64,000 nucleotides of DNA from the NCBI RefSeq assembly GCF_032878875.1, contig NZ_CP118157.1, forward strand, positions 1 to 64,000, written 5' to 3'. The position numbers and the translations under genes were made by a program. How positions within the stretch are numbered: the stretch's first letter is position 1; every line of letters begins with the position of its first letter. The notes under the pieces were generated by a model. The model searched no databases and was not told the origin of the DNA. It saw nothing but the letters and a program-made list of their open reading frames with translations. Source of the DNA: Microbacterium sp. AB. GTDB lineage: Bacteria > Actinomycetota > Actinomycetes > Actinomycetales > Microbacteriaceae. Shown here one piece after another: positions 42,260 to 51,349 of the stretch.

Positions 42260-43873
42260 ATGTCGGCTGCCATCGCACGGGCATCGCTCGGGATCGAGCT
42301 CGGCTCGACCCGGATCAAGGCCTGTCTCGTCGCGCCCGACGGCACGACGCTGGCCACGGGCGGCTCCACGTGGGAGAACCGCCTGGTCGACGGGCTGTGG
42401 ACGTACTCGCTCGACGACGTGCGCGCGGGCGTGCGGGCCGCCTACGGCGAGCTCGCGGCGAACGTCGAGAGGGAGCACGGCGCGAGGCCCGAGACCTTCG
42501 CGGCCGTCGGCGTCTCGGCGATGATGCACGGCTACCTGGCGTTCGACGCCGCGGGGGAGCTGCTCGTCCCCTTCCGCACCTGGCGCAACACGAACACGGG
42601 CGCCGCGGCGAGAGAGCTGAGCGAGGCCCTCGGGTTCGCCGTTCCGCTGCGCTGGTCGGCGGCCCACCTCTACCAGGCGATCCTCGACCGCGAGGCGCAC
42701 GTCCCCCGCGTGCACGCGCTCACGACGCTCGCCGGCTACGTGCACGAGCTCCTCACCGGGCGGCGCGTGCTGGGCGTCGGCGACGCCTCGGGCATGTTCC
42801 CCGTCGATACGGCGACGGGGACCTACGACGCCCGGATGCTCGGCGCCTTCGACGAGCGCGCGGCCGCCCGCGGCGCGGAGGGGCTGCGCATCGCGGAGAT
42901 CCTGCCCGAGGTGCTGAGCGCGGGCGAGGACGCGGGCGAGCTGACCGCCGCCGGCGCCGCGCTGCTGGACGAGACCGGGACGCTCCGGGCCGGGGCGCCG
43001 CTGTGCCCGCCGGAGGGCGACGCGGGAACCGGGATGGTCGCCACCGGCGCCGTGGCTCCCCGCACGGGGAACGTCAGCGCGGGCACGAGCATCTTCGCGA
43101 TGGTCGTCCTGGAGGAGGCGCCCCGGGTCGCCCACGACGACGTCGACGTCGTCGCCACGCCGGCCGGGGACCCGGTGGCCATGGTGCACTGCAACAACGG
43201 CGCGAGCGAGCTGGACGCGTGGGCGGCCGTCTTCGGCGAGTTCGCTGCGGCGCTCGGACATGCGTCCAGCTCCGACGCCGTGTTCGAGGCGCTGCTCGGC
43301 ACCGCGCTCGACGCGGACGCCGACGGCGGGCTGCTCGCCTACAACCTCCTCTCCGGCGAGCCGATCGCGGGACTGCCGGAGGGCCGCCCGCTGTTCGTGC
43401 GCACGCCGGGGTCGCGCCTCACGCTCGCCGGGTTCGCGCGCGCGCAGCTCCAGGGGGCGTTCGCCGCGCTGAGCCTCGGCATGCGCACGCTGACGGACGA
43501 GGGCGTGACGATCGAGGCGATGCGCGCCCACGGCGGGATGTTCCGCACGCGCGGCGTCGCGCAGCGCATCCTCGCCGCCGCGCTCGACGCCCCGGTGTCG
43601 GTGGCGGAGACCGCCGGCGAGGGCGGGGCGTGGGGGATCGCCGTGCTGGGGCTGTACCGGCGGGCGCGCATCGACGGGACGGCCGCGGGGCGGGGCCTCG
43701 CCGCCTGGCTCGATCAGGAGGTCTTCGCCGGCGCCTCTGCGGAGACGGTCGTCGCCGAGCCGGCGGAGGTCGTCGCCTTCGAGGCCTATCTGCAGCGCTG
43801 GCGCGAGGGGCTCGCGGTCGAGGCCGCGGCGATCGCCTCGATGCCCGCGACCGACGCGGACTCCCGCGAGTGA
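42260..43873 (+). CDS. araB: L-ribulokinase (FGGY family)
   Basis: 537 residues. The FGGY sugar-kinase N-terminal domain begins [19 protein letters not shown] (phosphate-binding loop); the family region [14 protein letters not shown] and the C-terminal [14 protein letters not shown] and [15 protein letters not shown] segments follow. It phosphorylates L-ribulose to L-ribulose-5-phosphate. The araBDA order and the immediate downstream epimerase and isomerase fix the function. It belongs to the actinobacterial ribulokinase/xylulokinase-like group rather than the E. coli AraB type. Confidence 0.92.
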   Translation: MSAAIARASLGIELGSTRIKACLVAPDGTTLATGGSTWENRLVDGLWTYSLDDVRAGVRAAYGELAANVEREHGARPETFAAVGVSAMMHGYLAFDAAGELLVPFRTWRNTNTGAAARELSEALGFAVPLRWSAAHLYQAILDREAHVPRVHALTTLAGYVHELLTGRRVLGVGDASGMFPVDTATGTYDARMLGAFDERAAARGAEGLRIAEILPEVLSAGEDAGELTAAGAALLDETGTLRAGAPLCPPEGDAGTGMVATGAVAPRTGNVSAGTSIFAMVVLEEAPRVAHDDVDVVATPAGDPVAMVHCNNGASELDAWAAVFGEFAAALGHASSSDAVFEALLGTALDADADGGLLAYNLLSGEPIAGLPEGRPLFVRTPGSRLTLAGFARAQLQGAFAALSLGMRTLTDEGVTIEAMRAHGGMFRTRGVAQRILAAALDAPVSVAETAGEGGAWGIAVLGLYRRARIDGTAAGRGLAAWLDQEVFAGASAETVVAEPAEVVAFEAYLQRWREGLAVEAAAIASMPATDADSRE

Positions 43874-43881
43874 GGAGAGAG

Positions 43882-44595
43882 ATGACCGACTTCAGCCCCG
43901 AGGTGCAGGCCTCGATCGACCGCGTCCGCGCCGACGTCGCGCGGCTCCACGGCGAGCTCACCCGCTACGGGCTCGTCGTCTGGACCGGCGGCAACGTCTC
44001 GGGTCGCGTGCCGGGCGCGGATCTCTTCGTCATCAAGCCGTCGGGCGTGGGCTACGACGAGCTGACGCCGGAGAACATGATCCTCTGCGACCTCGACGGC
44101 GCCGCCGTCCCCGGCGCGCCGGGCTCCGAGCGCAACCCCTCCAGCGACACCGCGGCGCACGCGTACGTCTACCGGAACATGCCGGAGGTCGGCGGCGTGG
44201 TGCACACGCACTCGACCTACGCCGTCGCGTGGGCTGCGCGCGCCGAGCCGATCCCGTGCGTCATCACGGGGATGGCCGACGAGTTCGGCGGCGAGATCCC
44301 GGCCGGTCCCTTCGCCGTCATCGGCGACGACTCCATCGGCCGCGGCATCGTCGAGACGCTGCGCGGCCACCGCTCGCGCGCCGTCCTCATGCAGAACCAT
44401 GGGCCCTTCACGATCGGCAAGGACGCGAAGGACGCCGTCAAGGCCGCCGTGATGGTCGAGGACGCTGCGCGCAGCGTCCACATCGCCCGCCAGCTGGGCG
44501 AGCCGGTGCCGATCCCGCAGGAGAAGGTCGACGCCCTCTACAACCGCTATCAGAACGTGTACGGTCAGACGCCCCAAGGAGGCATGAACCGATGA
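43882..44595 (+). CDS. araD: L-ribulose-5-phosphate 4-epimerase
   Basis: 237 residues of the class II aldolase/epimerase family. Zinc-site and phosphate motifs are visible: [29 protein letters not shown], the HTHS zinc histidines in [15 protein letters not shown], and [19 protein letters not shown]. It converts L-ribulose-5-phosphate to D-xylulose-5-phosphate. The ATG at 43882 follows TGAGGAGAGAG; the stop overlaps araA by four bases. Confidence 0.94.
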   Translation: MTDFSPEVQASIDRVRADVARLHGELTRYGLVVWTGGNVSGRVPGADLFVIKPSGVGYDELTPENMILCDLDGAAVPGAPGSERNPSSDTAAHAYVYRNMPEVGGVVHTHSTYAVAWAARAEPIPCVITGMADEFGGEIPAGPFAVIGDDSIGRGIVETLRGHRSRAVLMQNHGPFTIGKDAKDAVKAAVMVEDAARSVHIARQLGEPVPIPQEKVDALYNRYQNVYGQTPQGGMNR

Positions 44596-46112
44596 GCCGC
44601 AGCATCGTCCCCGACCTCGCCGACCACGAGGTCTGGTTCCTCACGGGGAGCCAGCACCTCTACGGGGAGGAGACGCTCCGTCAGGTGGCCGAGCAGTCGC
44701 AGCAGGTCGCGCAGGGCCTCGTCGACGCGCCGGACGTCCCCGTGCGCGTCGTGTGGAAGCCCGTGCTCACGGGGTCCGACGACATCCGCCGGCTCGTCCT
44801 CGAGGCGAACGCCGACGATCGCGTGATCGGCCTCATCGCGTGGATGCACACCTTCAGCCCCGCGAAGATGTGGATCTCCGGCCTGAACGCGCTGCAGAAG
44901 CCCCTCCTCCACCTGCACACGCAGGTGAACGTCGCGCTGCCGTACGCCGACATCGACATGGACTTCATGAACCTGAACCAGTCGGCGCACGGCGACCGCG
45001 AGTTCGGGTACATCGAGACGCGCCTCGGCATCCCGCGCACGACCGTCGTCGGTCACGTGAGCGATCCGCGGGTGACCGCGCGCGTCGGCGTCTGGGCGCG
45101 CGCGGCCGCCGGGCGCGCCGCCGCGCAGGGGCTCAGGCTCGCCCGCTTCGGCGACAACATGCGCTTCGTCGCCGTGACCGAGGGAGACAAGACCGAGGCG
45201 GAGATCCGCCTCGGCGTCCAGGTCAACACGTGGGGCGTGAACGAGCTCGCCGAGGCCGTGGACGCCGCGGCCGAGACGGACGTCGACGCGCTCGTCGACG
45301 AGTACCTCGCGCTCTACGACGTCGCCGAGGAGCTCCGCCCGGGCGGGGAGCGCGCCGCGTCGCTGCGCTACGGCGCCCAGGTCGAGATCGGCCTGCGCTC
45401 GTTCCTCGAGGCCGGCGGGTTCAGCGCCTTCACGACGTCGTTCGAGGATCTCGGGGCGCTCAGACAGCTGCCCGGCCTGGCCGTACAGCGCCTCATGGCG
45501 GACGGCTACGGATTCGGCGCCGAGGGCGACTGGAAGACCGCCGTGCTCGTGCGCCTCGCGGCCGTCATGGGAGCCGGCCTCCCCGGCGGCGCGAGCCTCA
45601 TGGAGGACTACACGTACCACCTCGAGGCCGGGAGCGAGCTCATCCTCGGCGCCCACATGCTCGAGGTCAGCCCCTCGCTCACGACCTCGAGGCCGCGCCT
45701 CGAGGTGCACCCGCTCGGGATCGGCGACCGGGAGGACCCCGTGCGCCTCGTCTTCACGGCGGATGCGGGGCCGGCCGTCGTCGTCGCGATGAGCGACCTG
45801 CGCGACCGCTTCCGCCTCGTCGCGAACGTCGTCGAGAACGTCGACCTGCCCGAGCCGATGCCGAAGCTGCCCGTGGGGCACGCCCTCTGGCGGCCCGCCC
45901 CCGATCTCCACACCTCGGCGGCGGCGTGGCTCACGGCGGGCGCCGCGCACCACACGGTCATGTCGACGCAGGTCGGCGTGGACGTGTTCCGCGACTTCGC
46001 GAAGATCGCCGGTATCGAGTTCATCACGATCGACGACGACACGACGCTGCCCGCGTTCGAGCGCGAACTGCGCGGGAACGCCGTGTACCACCGGGTCGCA
46101 CAGGGTCTGTGA
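44592..46112 (+). CDS. araA: L-arabinose isomerase
   Basis: 506 residues, the usual size. Family landmarks: [19 protein letters not shown] at the N-terminus, [45 protein letters not shown], and the metal ligands in [23 protein letters not shown] and GAHMLEV. It isomerises L-arabinose to L-ribulose, the first step of the pathway. Coupled to araD (ATGA). No arabinose transporter is next to the operon. Confidence 0.95.
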   Translation: MSRSIVPDLADHEVWFLTGSQHLYGEETLRQVAEQSQQVAQGLVDAPDVPVRVVWKPVLTGSDDIRRLVLEANADDRVIGLIAWMHTFSPAKMWISGLNALQKPLLHLHTQVNVALPYADIDMDFMNLNQSAHGDREFGYIETRLGIPRTTVVGHVSDPRVTARVGVWARAAAGRAAAQGLRLARFGDNMRFVAVTEGDKTEAEIRLGVQVNTWGVNELAEAVDAAAETDVDALVDEYLALYDVAEELRPGGERAASLRYGAQVEIGLRSFLEAGGFSAFTTSFEDLGALRQLPGLAVQRLMADGYGFGAEGDWKTAVLVRLAAVMGAGLPGGASLMEDYTYHLEAGSELILGAHMLEVSPSLTTSRPRLEVHPLGIGDREDPVRLVFTADAGPAVVVAMSDLRDRFRLVANVVENVDLPEPMPKLPVGHALWRPAPDLHTSAAAWLTAGAAHHTVMSTQVGVDVFRDFAKIAGIEFITIDDDTTLPAFERELRGNAVYHRVAQGL

Positions 46113-46128
46113 TCTGAGGGATATGGTG

Positions 46129-46154
46129 ATTTGTCCCCCAAATGGGGGACAAAT
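46129..46154. terminator. Perfect 11-bp inverted repeat after araA
   Basis: ATTTGTCCCCC and GGGGGACAAAT enclose AAAT, 17 bp after the araA stop. It can form a terminator hairpin; its AT-rich base and dyad symmetry would also suit a regulator site. Confidence 0.5.
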
Positions 46155-46190
46155 GCCGTATCGTCGTGTGCGACGTCCCTCTCGGTCGTC

Positions 46191-46229
46191 CAGCCCTCAT
46201 CGCTATCCCCCCCTAGTCGATGAGGGCTG
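46191..46229. terminator. Second inverted repeat in the araA-csp interval
   Basis: CAGCCCTCATCG (46191-46202) pairs with CGATGAGGGCTG (46218-46229) across a 15-base loop and is followed by ATTCTCTT. It may be a terminator or part of a structured region before the csp promoter; TAGCGT (46303-46308) is a possible csp -10 with a leader of about 50 bases. Confidence 0.45.
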
Positions 46230-46362
46230 ATTCTCTTCCCGGGCGGATGACTTCCGGCGTCATTCTGGGAGACCCCCCTATCCATTTCGCTCGCAGTCCC
46301 GTAGCGTGGGGTCTGGTCGGCGCGAAATATGCATCGGCTCCCATCAAGAAGAACGGCAGTAC

Positions 46363-46569
46363 ATGAGCACGCAAGGCACCGTCAAGTGGTTCAACTCGGA
46401 GAAGGGCTTCGGCTTCATCGCTCCCGATGAGGGCGGCTCTGACGTCTTCGCGCACTACACCGCAATCACCGCGAGCGGCTACCGCTCGCTCGAAGAGAAC
46501 CAGCGCGTCGAGTTCGACATCGCCCAGGGTCCCAAGGGCCTCCAGGCGGAGAACATCCAGCCGCTGTAA
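46363..46569 (+). CDS. Cold-shock protein (CspA family)
   Basis: 68 residues, a single cold-shock domain that binds single-stranded RNA/DNA. RNP1 ([10 protein letters not shown]) and RNP2-like (DVFAHYTAI) motifs are intact, with the opening [13 protein letters not shown]. The stretch 46113-46362 upstream is 250 bp with hairpins, consistent with a regulated leader. A strong terminator follows 12 bp after the stop. Confidence 0.95.
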   Translation: MSTQGTVKWFNSEKGFGFIAPDEGGSDVFAHYTAITASGYRSLEENQRVEFDIAQGPKGLQAENIQPL

Positions 46570-46581
46570 CTTACAGCTTGA

Positions 46582-46616
46582 GAAGGGCCTCCACGACGCG
46601 ATCGTGGAGGCCCTTC
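46582..46616 (+). terminator. Hairpin terminator after the cold-shock gene
   Basis: A perfect 15-bp inverted repeat (GAAGGGCCTCCACGA and its complement) with loop CGCGA ends two bases before the stop codon of the minus-strand gene at 46618, so it probably serves both convergent genes. Confidence 0.75.
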
Positions 46617-46617
46617 C

Positions 46618-47874
46618 TCATGCCCGCAGGCGATCGTGATCGGACAGCGCCTTGGCGTCCTCCGCATGGCGGATGGCGCGTCGCGCATCGTCGAGGGCCT
46701 CGACGGGGTCGGCGGTCTGCCGCGCTTTCGCGAGCTCCTCGCGGGCGGCGTCGAGGCGCACCCTCGCGTCCAGCGACGCTCCCGGGCGGATCGCCGCGTC
46801 GGCCCTGGCGAGCGCGCTGCGGGCCGCAGCGAGCGTTCCGGGCAGGGCGCTGCGCGCGCCGAGCAGCCGCTGCTGCGCGGTGCGCGCGTCGGCCAGCGCC
46901 CGGTCGAGGCGGTCGCGCAGGCGGGCGATCTCCTCGTTGGCGTGCACCGGCCGCCGGTCCGCCTCCCGGCGGAGGGAGGCGATCTCCGCGACGGCGGTCT
47001 CGATCTCGCGTCCGAGCCGCTCCGCGTCGTCGGGCTCCAGGGCGGCGCGGATGCCCGTGGCCGAGCGGACGGCGGCGGACGCCGCCTCGAGCTCGCCGGC
47101 GACCGCCTGCTTCGCCTGGAGCACGATCCGGTGGCGCTCCTCGAGTGCGCGGGAGCGCTGTTCCGCGCGTCGGAGCGCCCGCTCTGCCGCAGCGAGATCG
47201 TCCAGCGCCGACGCGGACGGATCGCGGGCCTTGCGTCGAGCCTCGCCGAGCAGCCGCTCCGCCTCGTCGAGCGAGGAGGCCGCCGAGGCTCCGTCGTCGG
47301 CCGCGTCGCTCCACTCCGACGGATCGGCGCGCTCCTCGAGCTCGGAGACGAGCGCCGCCGGATCGCCGATCCGCTCACGGAGGCTCGCCAGCCGTCGGTG
47401 AGCGGCATCGACCTGCGCCGGGGCCGAGGTGTGGGCGTCGATCCACGCGCGGTGCTCGGCCCTGCCGTCGGCGACGGCCGTCAGGGCCCTGCCGATCCGC
47501 AGCCGCAGAGCCTGCGCCGTGCGACGTCTCAGGACGGGCAGGGCCGCCGACTCCTGCATCGCCCGGAACTCGGCGAAGGCGTCGTCGCGCGTGTGCTGCG
47601 CCGTCATCCGCGCCCGGCGCAGGGCCGCCGGCGGGTCGCCGCCGTAGAGCGCTCCCGACAGTCCCAGCTCCAGTTCGAGCTCGTCGACCGCGTCGTCCAG
47701 CTCGACGAGCGCTGCGCCCGTCTCGGCGATCGCCGTCTCGGCCTTCGCCCGCGCGCGCCTGCCGCGCCGCGCGCGCTTCGTCGCCCACACGATCAGCACG
47801 ACGAGCAGCGCGGACCCGCCGAGCACGACGAGCGCCGGCACGAGCCAGGAGACCACGGAGTCGATGTCCGGCAT
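46618..47874 (-). CDS. Membrane-anchored coiled-coil protein of unknown function
   Basis: 418 residues. One N-terminal transmembrane helix (WLVPALVVLGGSALLVVLIVW, about 10-32) is followed by a basic stretch (KRARRGRRARAK) and about 370 residues rich in Ala, Arg, Glu and Leu with long heptad-like helices (LAAAERALRRAEQRSRALEE, EIASLRREADRR). The topology puts the helical part in the cytoplasm. No enzymatic motif is seen; it resembles EzrA/septation-ring-like or scaffold proteins only in general shape. It is 10 bp downstream of the HAD phosphatase gene and probably co-transcribed. Confidence 0.7.
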   Translation of the reverse strand: MPDIDSVVSWLVPALVVLGGSALLVVLIVWATKRARRGRRARAKAETAIAETGAALVELDDAVDELELELGLSGALYGGDPPAALRRARMTAQHTRDDAFAEFRAMQESAALPVLRRRTAQALRLRIGRALTAVADGRAEHRAWIDAHTSAPAQVDAAHRRLASLRERIGDPAALVSELEERADPSEWSDAADDGASAASSLDEAERLLGEARRKARDPSASALDDLAAAERALRRAEQRSRALEERHRIVLQAKQAVAGELEAASAAVRSATGIRAALEPDDAERLGREIETAVAEIASLRREADRRPVHANEEIARLRDRLDRALADARTAQQRLLGARSALPGTLAAARSALARADAAIRPGASLDARVRLDAAREELAKARQTADPVEALDDARRAIRHAEDAKALSDHDRLRA

Positions 47875-47884
47875 GGCGTTCCGG

Positions 47885-48577
47885 TCAGGCGGATCCGGGC
47901 TGCCCGGAGAGCAGCAGCAGAGCCCGCAGCTGGTCGATGTCGTCGACGACGGCGATCGCCCCCTCGTCCTCGCCCGGCGTGCCGAAGCCCCAGCGGACGA
48001 AGATCACCGGCACGTCGTGGTCCGCGGCGCCGTCGACGTCGTGGTGCCGGTCGCCGACGAGCACGGGGCGGGAGACGTCGACGCCCGCGGCGACGAGCCG
48101 CTCCAGCGCGCGGCCGAGCACGATCGACTTCGTGTCGAGGGAGTCGGGGTCGGAGGAGGCGCCCGTGATGGAGGCGAACCGGTCGGCGAGGTCGTAGTGC
48201 TCGAGGATGGCGCGCACCTGGTTCTCGGGCTTCGTGCTCGCCGTCGCCTGCGGGACGCCGGCGTCGTGGAGGTCGCGGATGAGGTCGGCCACGCCCGGGT
48301 AGAGCGCGACGGAGCTCGCATAGCCGTCGCGCGCGGCGAGGGCGCGGTATCGGGCGACGGCGTCCCTGGCCTCCTCGGGGCTCAGCATGCCGCGGACCTG
48401 GAACGACTCGAGCATGGGAGGGCCGATCCACGCGGAGAGCTCGTCGGCCCCGGGGGGCGTGCGTCCGAGGTCGGTGAGCACGGCGGTGATGCGCGGCAGG
48501 ATGCCGGCCGATGCGTCCGCGACGGTGCCGTCGACATCCCAGAGGATGCAGGACCAGGGGGATTCCGTCGACGACAT
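47885..48577 (-). CDS. HAD-family phosphatase (phosphoglycolate phosphatase-like)
   Basis: 230 residues. HAD motif I is LWDVDGTVADAS (nucleophile and acid/base Asp), motif II the ATASTKPENQ region, and motif III/IV VLVGDRHHDVDGA. A helical cap lies between. Substrate is likely a small phosphorylated metabolite such as phosphoglycolate. A GTG at 48586 is in frame, but the ATG at 48577 lies seven bases after TAGGGT (48585-48590), fitting a leaderless start and the usual protein length. Confidence 0.88.
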   Translation of the reverse strand: MSSTESPWSCILWDVDGTVADASAGILPRITAVLTDLGRTPPGADELSAWIGPPMLESFQVRGMLSPEEARDAVARYRALAARDGYASSVALYPGVADLIRDLHDAGVPQATASTKPENQVRAILEHYDLADRFASITGASSDPDSLDTKSIVLGRALERLVAAGVDVSRPVLVGDRHHDVDGAADHDVPVIFVRWGFGTPGEDEGAIAVVDDIDQLRALLLLSGQPGSA

Positions 48578-48584
48578 GGAATCC

Positions 48585-48590
48585 ACCCTA
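48585..48590 (-). promoter_or_regulatory. -10 element (TAGGGT) for the HAD phosphatase gene
   Basis: TAGGGT on the minus strand with seven bases to the ATG at 48577. This supports the ATG over the upstream GTG, which would overlap the element itself. Confidence 0.35.
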
Positions 48591-48636
48591 TCGACGTCGT
48601 GCGCCGGGCCCGCCGATTGAGACGCGGCGGGCGACG

Positions 48637-49869
48637 TCAGGCGAGCGCGCGCGGCACGAGCTGCGCGTCCGACGGGGCGAACGCCGAGCTGAGCACCTGG
48701 CAGCCGGCGCCGACCGCCGTCGCGTCCGCGCCGAGCGACGAGGTCGACACCCGGAGCGCATGGGGGAGCATGTACGCCCGCGAGTCGCCGACGCGGCGGC
48801 GGATCTCCGGCAGCGCGACGTCCGAGATGTGATTCCAGAACGCGCCGCTGAAGACGATGTCGCTGAGGTCGAGCATGTTCGCGATCGTCACGACGGCGGT
48901 CGCGATGTCGGCGGCCATCTCCGCGACGAGCGTGTGCGCGCGCTCGTCGCGGCGCGCCGCCTCGCCGACGGCGGCGTACGCCTGCGCGACCGAGACGTGG
49001 TCGGAGAGGTCAGGCAGCGCGATGACGCCCCGCTCCGCCGCGGCCCGCACGAGCCTGGCCGGGGCGATGTTGTCGCCCAGGCATCCGCTGTTCCCGCATC
49101 GGCAGATCGCACCCCGGTCGGAGACCCGGACGTGCCCGATGTCGCCGAGGTTGGAGGTCGCGCCGCGGCGGACGCTGTGATCCAGCGCGAGCCCCAGCCC
49201 GACGCCCGTGCCGAGGTAGAAGACGGCGAAGTCGTCTCGATCGGCGTCGTGGCTCGACCAGAGCTCGCCGACGGTGGCGGAGGTGACGTCCTTCTCGAGG
49301 ATCGCGGGGAGGTCGAGGGCGCGCCCCAGCGCATCCCGCAGCGCGACGTCGTCCCATCCGTCGAGCAGGGGCGGGTTGTTCACCGTGCCGGCCTCGAGGT
49401 CGAGCGGACCGGGTGCGGCGATGCCGATGCCGAGCAGCTGCCCGCGATCGATGCCGGCGTCGTCGACGAGGGCGTCGACCGATCGCGCCATGCTCTCGAT
49501 CACGTCGTCGGGGGACACGACGCGCGGCGTGGCGGTGCTCGCGCGGGCGATGACGCTCCCCGCGAGGTCCACGACCGTGTAGGTGATGAACGACGGATCG
49601 AGATGGATGCCGATCGCGGTGCGGGCGCCGGGCACGAGGTGCATGGACGTGCGCGGCTTGCCCGGGCCGGATGCCAGCCGCTCGCCTTCCCGGATGAGGC
49701 CGGCGGCGATCAGGCGCCTGGCGACGTTCGTCACGGTCTGCGACGAGAGCCCGGTCTGCGCGGCGATCTCGACCCGGCTGACGCCGCCGGGGGAGAGCCG
49801 GATCGCGTCGAGCACGACCGACTGGTTGAACTCGCCGATCGACGGGAGGTTCGCGCCTCGTCGCATCAT
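48637..49869 (-). CDS. ROK-family transcriptional repressor
   Basis: 410 residues. The N-terminal winged helix-turn-helix (NQSVVLDAIRLSPGGVSRVEIAAQTGLSSQT) precedes a ROK sugar-kinase-like domain with the zinc motif CRCGNSGCLGD, the glycine-rich FYLGTGVGLGLALDH and GIGIAAPGPLD. It faces the mannoside transporter/alpha-mannosidase operon and probably represses it until a sugar binds. The frame is open to TTG 49932, but the ATG at 49869 has an excellent GGAGGTG ribosome binding site. Related to NagC/XylR-type regulators. Confidence 0.9.
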   Translation of the reverse strand: MMRRGANLPSIGEFNQSVVLDAIRLSPGGVSRVEIAAQTGLSSQTVTNVARRLIAAGLIREGERLASGPGKPRTSMHLVPGARTAIGIHLDPSFITYTVVDLAGSVIARASTATPRVVSPDDVIESMARSVDALVDDAGIDRGQLLGIGIAAPGPLDLEAGTVNNPPLLDGWDDVALRDALGRALDLPAILEKDVTSATVGELWSSHDADRDDFAVFYLGTGVGLGLALDHSVRRGATSNLGDIGHVRVSDRGAICRCGNSGCLGDNIAPARLVRAAAERGVIALPDLSDHVSVAQAYAAVGEAARRDERAHTLVAEMAADIATAVVTIANMLDLSDIVFSGAFWNHISDVALPEIRRRVGDSRAYMLPHALRVSTSSLGADATAVGAGCQVLSSAFAPSDAQLVPRALA

Positions 49870-49918
49870 CCGCACACCTCCGCCTCCAGTATCGACCGTC
49901 GGAGGTCCCCTCCGGGTC

Positions 49919-49949
49919 TTGACATTAGTCAATCAAGACGATTTATTAA
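49919..49949 (+). promoter_or_regulatory. Promoter with overlapping palindrome for the mannoside operon
   Basis: TTGACA (49919-49924) is a perfect -35 consensus with TTTATT/TATTAA (49942-49949) as -10, 17-19 bp downstream. The -35 is part of the palindrome TTGAC-ATTA-GTCAA (49919-49932). A repressor bound there, presumably the divergent ROK protein, would block RNA polymerase directly. Confidence 0.6.
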
Positions 49950-50002
49950 TCCCTGACGGCCGCCCGAAGGAGTGCCGGCCGAACGCGGACAAGGGAGTCA
50001 TG

Positions 50003-51349
50003 ATGCGCAGGACGACGACGTCGCTCGCACTGATCGGGGGCGGCGCGCTGCTGCTCTCCGGCTGCGGAGGAGGCGGGGCGGGAGACGCGGACACGATCCG
50101 CGTCGCGTACCAGAAATTCGGGAACTTCACCCAGCTCGACGACCTCCTCCACGAGGTCAAGACGGAGTTCGAGGAGACGCACGACGGTCTCACGGTGGAG
50201 CTCGTCCCCATCGAGGCCCAGCAGAACGACTACTTCACCAAGCTCGCCCTCATGAACCAGTCGGCGTCGACGGCGCCGGACGTCATGTACGAGGACACGT
50301 TCATGATCAAGTCGGACGTCGACGCCGGCTACCTCGCGCCGCTCGACGACTACGTGGCCGACTGGGACGACTGGGACCAGTTCTTCGACAACGCCAAGCA
50401 GGCGGGCCTCGGAGACGACGGCGCGCTCTACGGGATCCCGATGGGCACCGACACGAGGGCGCTCTGGTACAACAAGGAGCTGTTCGCGCAGGCCGGTCTC
50501 CCCGTCCCCTGGGAGCCGGAGACCTGGCAGGACGTCCTCGACGCCGCGGCGACGGTCAAGGAGGCGCTGCCCGGGGTCATCCCGCTCAACGTCTACTCCG
50601 GCAAGCCCCAGGGGGAGGCCGCCGCGATGCAGGGCTTCGAGATGCTCCTGTACGGCACGGACGACACCCTCTACGACACCGACGCCGCGAAGTGGGTCAC
50701 GGGCTCGCAGGGGTTCGTGGACGCGCTTCAGTTCATCGCCGACGTCTACCAGGGCGGGCTCGGGCCGACGCCGCAGCAGGCCCTCGACACCAACGTCGCC
50801 ACGACCGTCGCGGCCGAGTGGCTTCCGGCGGGCGAGCTCGCGATCGCCCTCGACGGGTCGTGGCTGAGCGGCACCTGGCTCGAGTCGGGCACGACGCCGT
50901 GGCCCGAGTGGAACGACGTCATGGCGCAGGCGCCCATGCCGACGCAGAACGGCCAGGAGCCGGGCGCCACGAGCATGTCGGGCGGGTGGACGCTCGCGAT
51001 GGGATCGGGCACGGAGAATCCGGACGCCGCGTGGGACTTCATCGCGCTCGCGCTGAACAAGGACAACTCGAAAGGCTACGACATCGCCAACAGCCAGATC
51101 GCCGTGCGGTCCGACGTCGCGGACGACCCGGAGTACACGGCCGCCAACGCGTCGTTCGAGTTCTTCTCGTCGCTCGTCGACGTGACGCACTACCGCCCGG
51201 CGACGAGCGACTACGCGCAGATCTCCAACGAGATCACCGTCGCGATGGAGGCCGTGATGACCGGGCAGCAGACTCCGGAGGAGGCCGCGGCAGCGTACGA
51301 CGAGGCCGTGATCGGCATCGTCGGCGAGGAGAGCACGCAGGATGGCTGA
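50003..51349 (+). CDS. Sugar ABC transporter substrate-binding lipoprotein
   Basis: 448 residues. A lipoprotein signal (SLALIGGGALLLSGCGGGG, Cys about 22) leads to a type II extracellular solute-binding fold of the carbohydrate (CUT1) family: VAYQKFGNFTQLDDLLHEVK, YGIPMGTDTRALWYNKELF. Two ATGs are adjacent; 50003 is better spaced from AGGGAG. It probably captures mannosides or mannose-containing oligosaccharides, judging from the alpha-mannosidase at the operon end. Overlaps the next gene by 8 bp. Confidence 0.9.
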   Translation: MRRTTTSLALIGGGALLLSGCGGGGAGDADTIRVAYQKFGNFTQLDDLLHEVKTEFEETHDGLTVELVPIEAQQNDYFTKLALMNQSASTAPDVMYEDTFMIKSDVDAGYLAPLDDYVADWDDWDQFFDNAKQAGLGDDGALYGIPMGTDTRALWYNKELFAQAGLPVPWEPETWQDVLDAAATVKEALPGVIPLNVYSGKPQGEAAAMQGFEMLLYGTDDTLYDTDAAKWVTGSQGFVDALQFIADVYQGGLGPTPQQALDTNVATTVAAEWLPAGELAIALDGSWLSGTWLESGTTPWPEWNDVMAQAPMPTQNGQEPGATSMSGGWTLAMGSGTENPDAAWDFIALALNKDNSKGYDIANSQIAVRSDVADDPEYTAANASFEFFSSLVDVTHYRPATSDYAQISNEITVAMEAVMTGQQTPEEAAAAYDEAVIGIVGEESTQDG

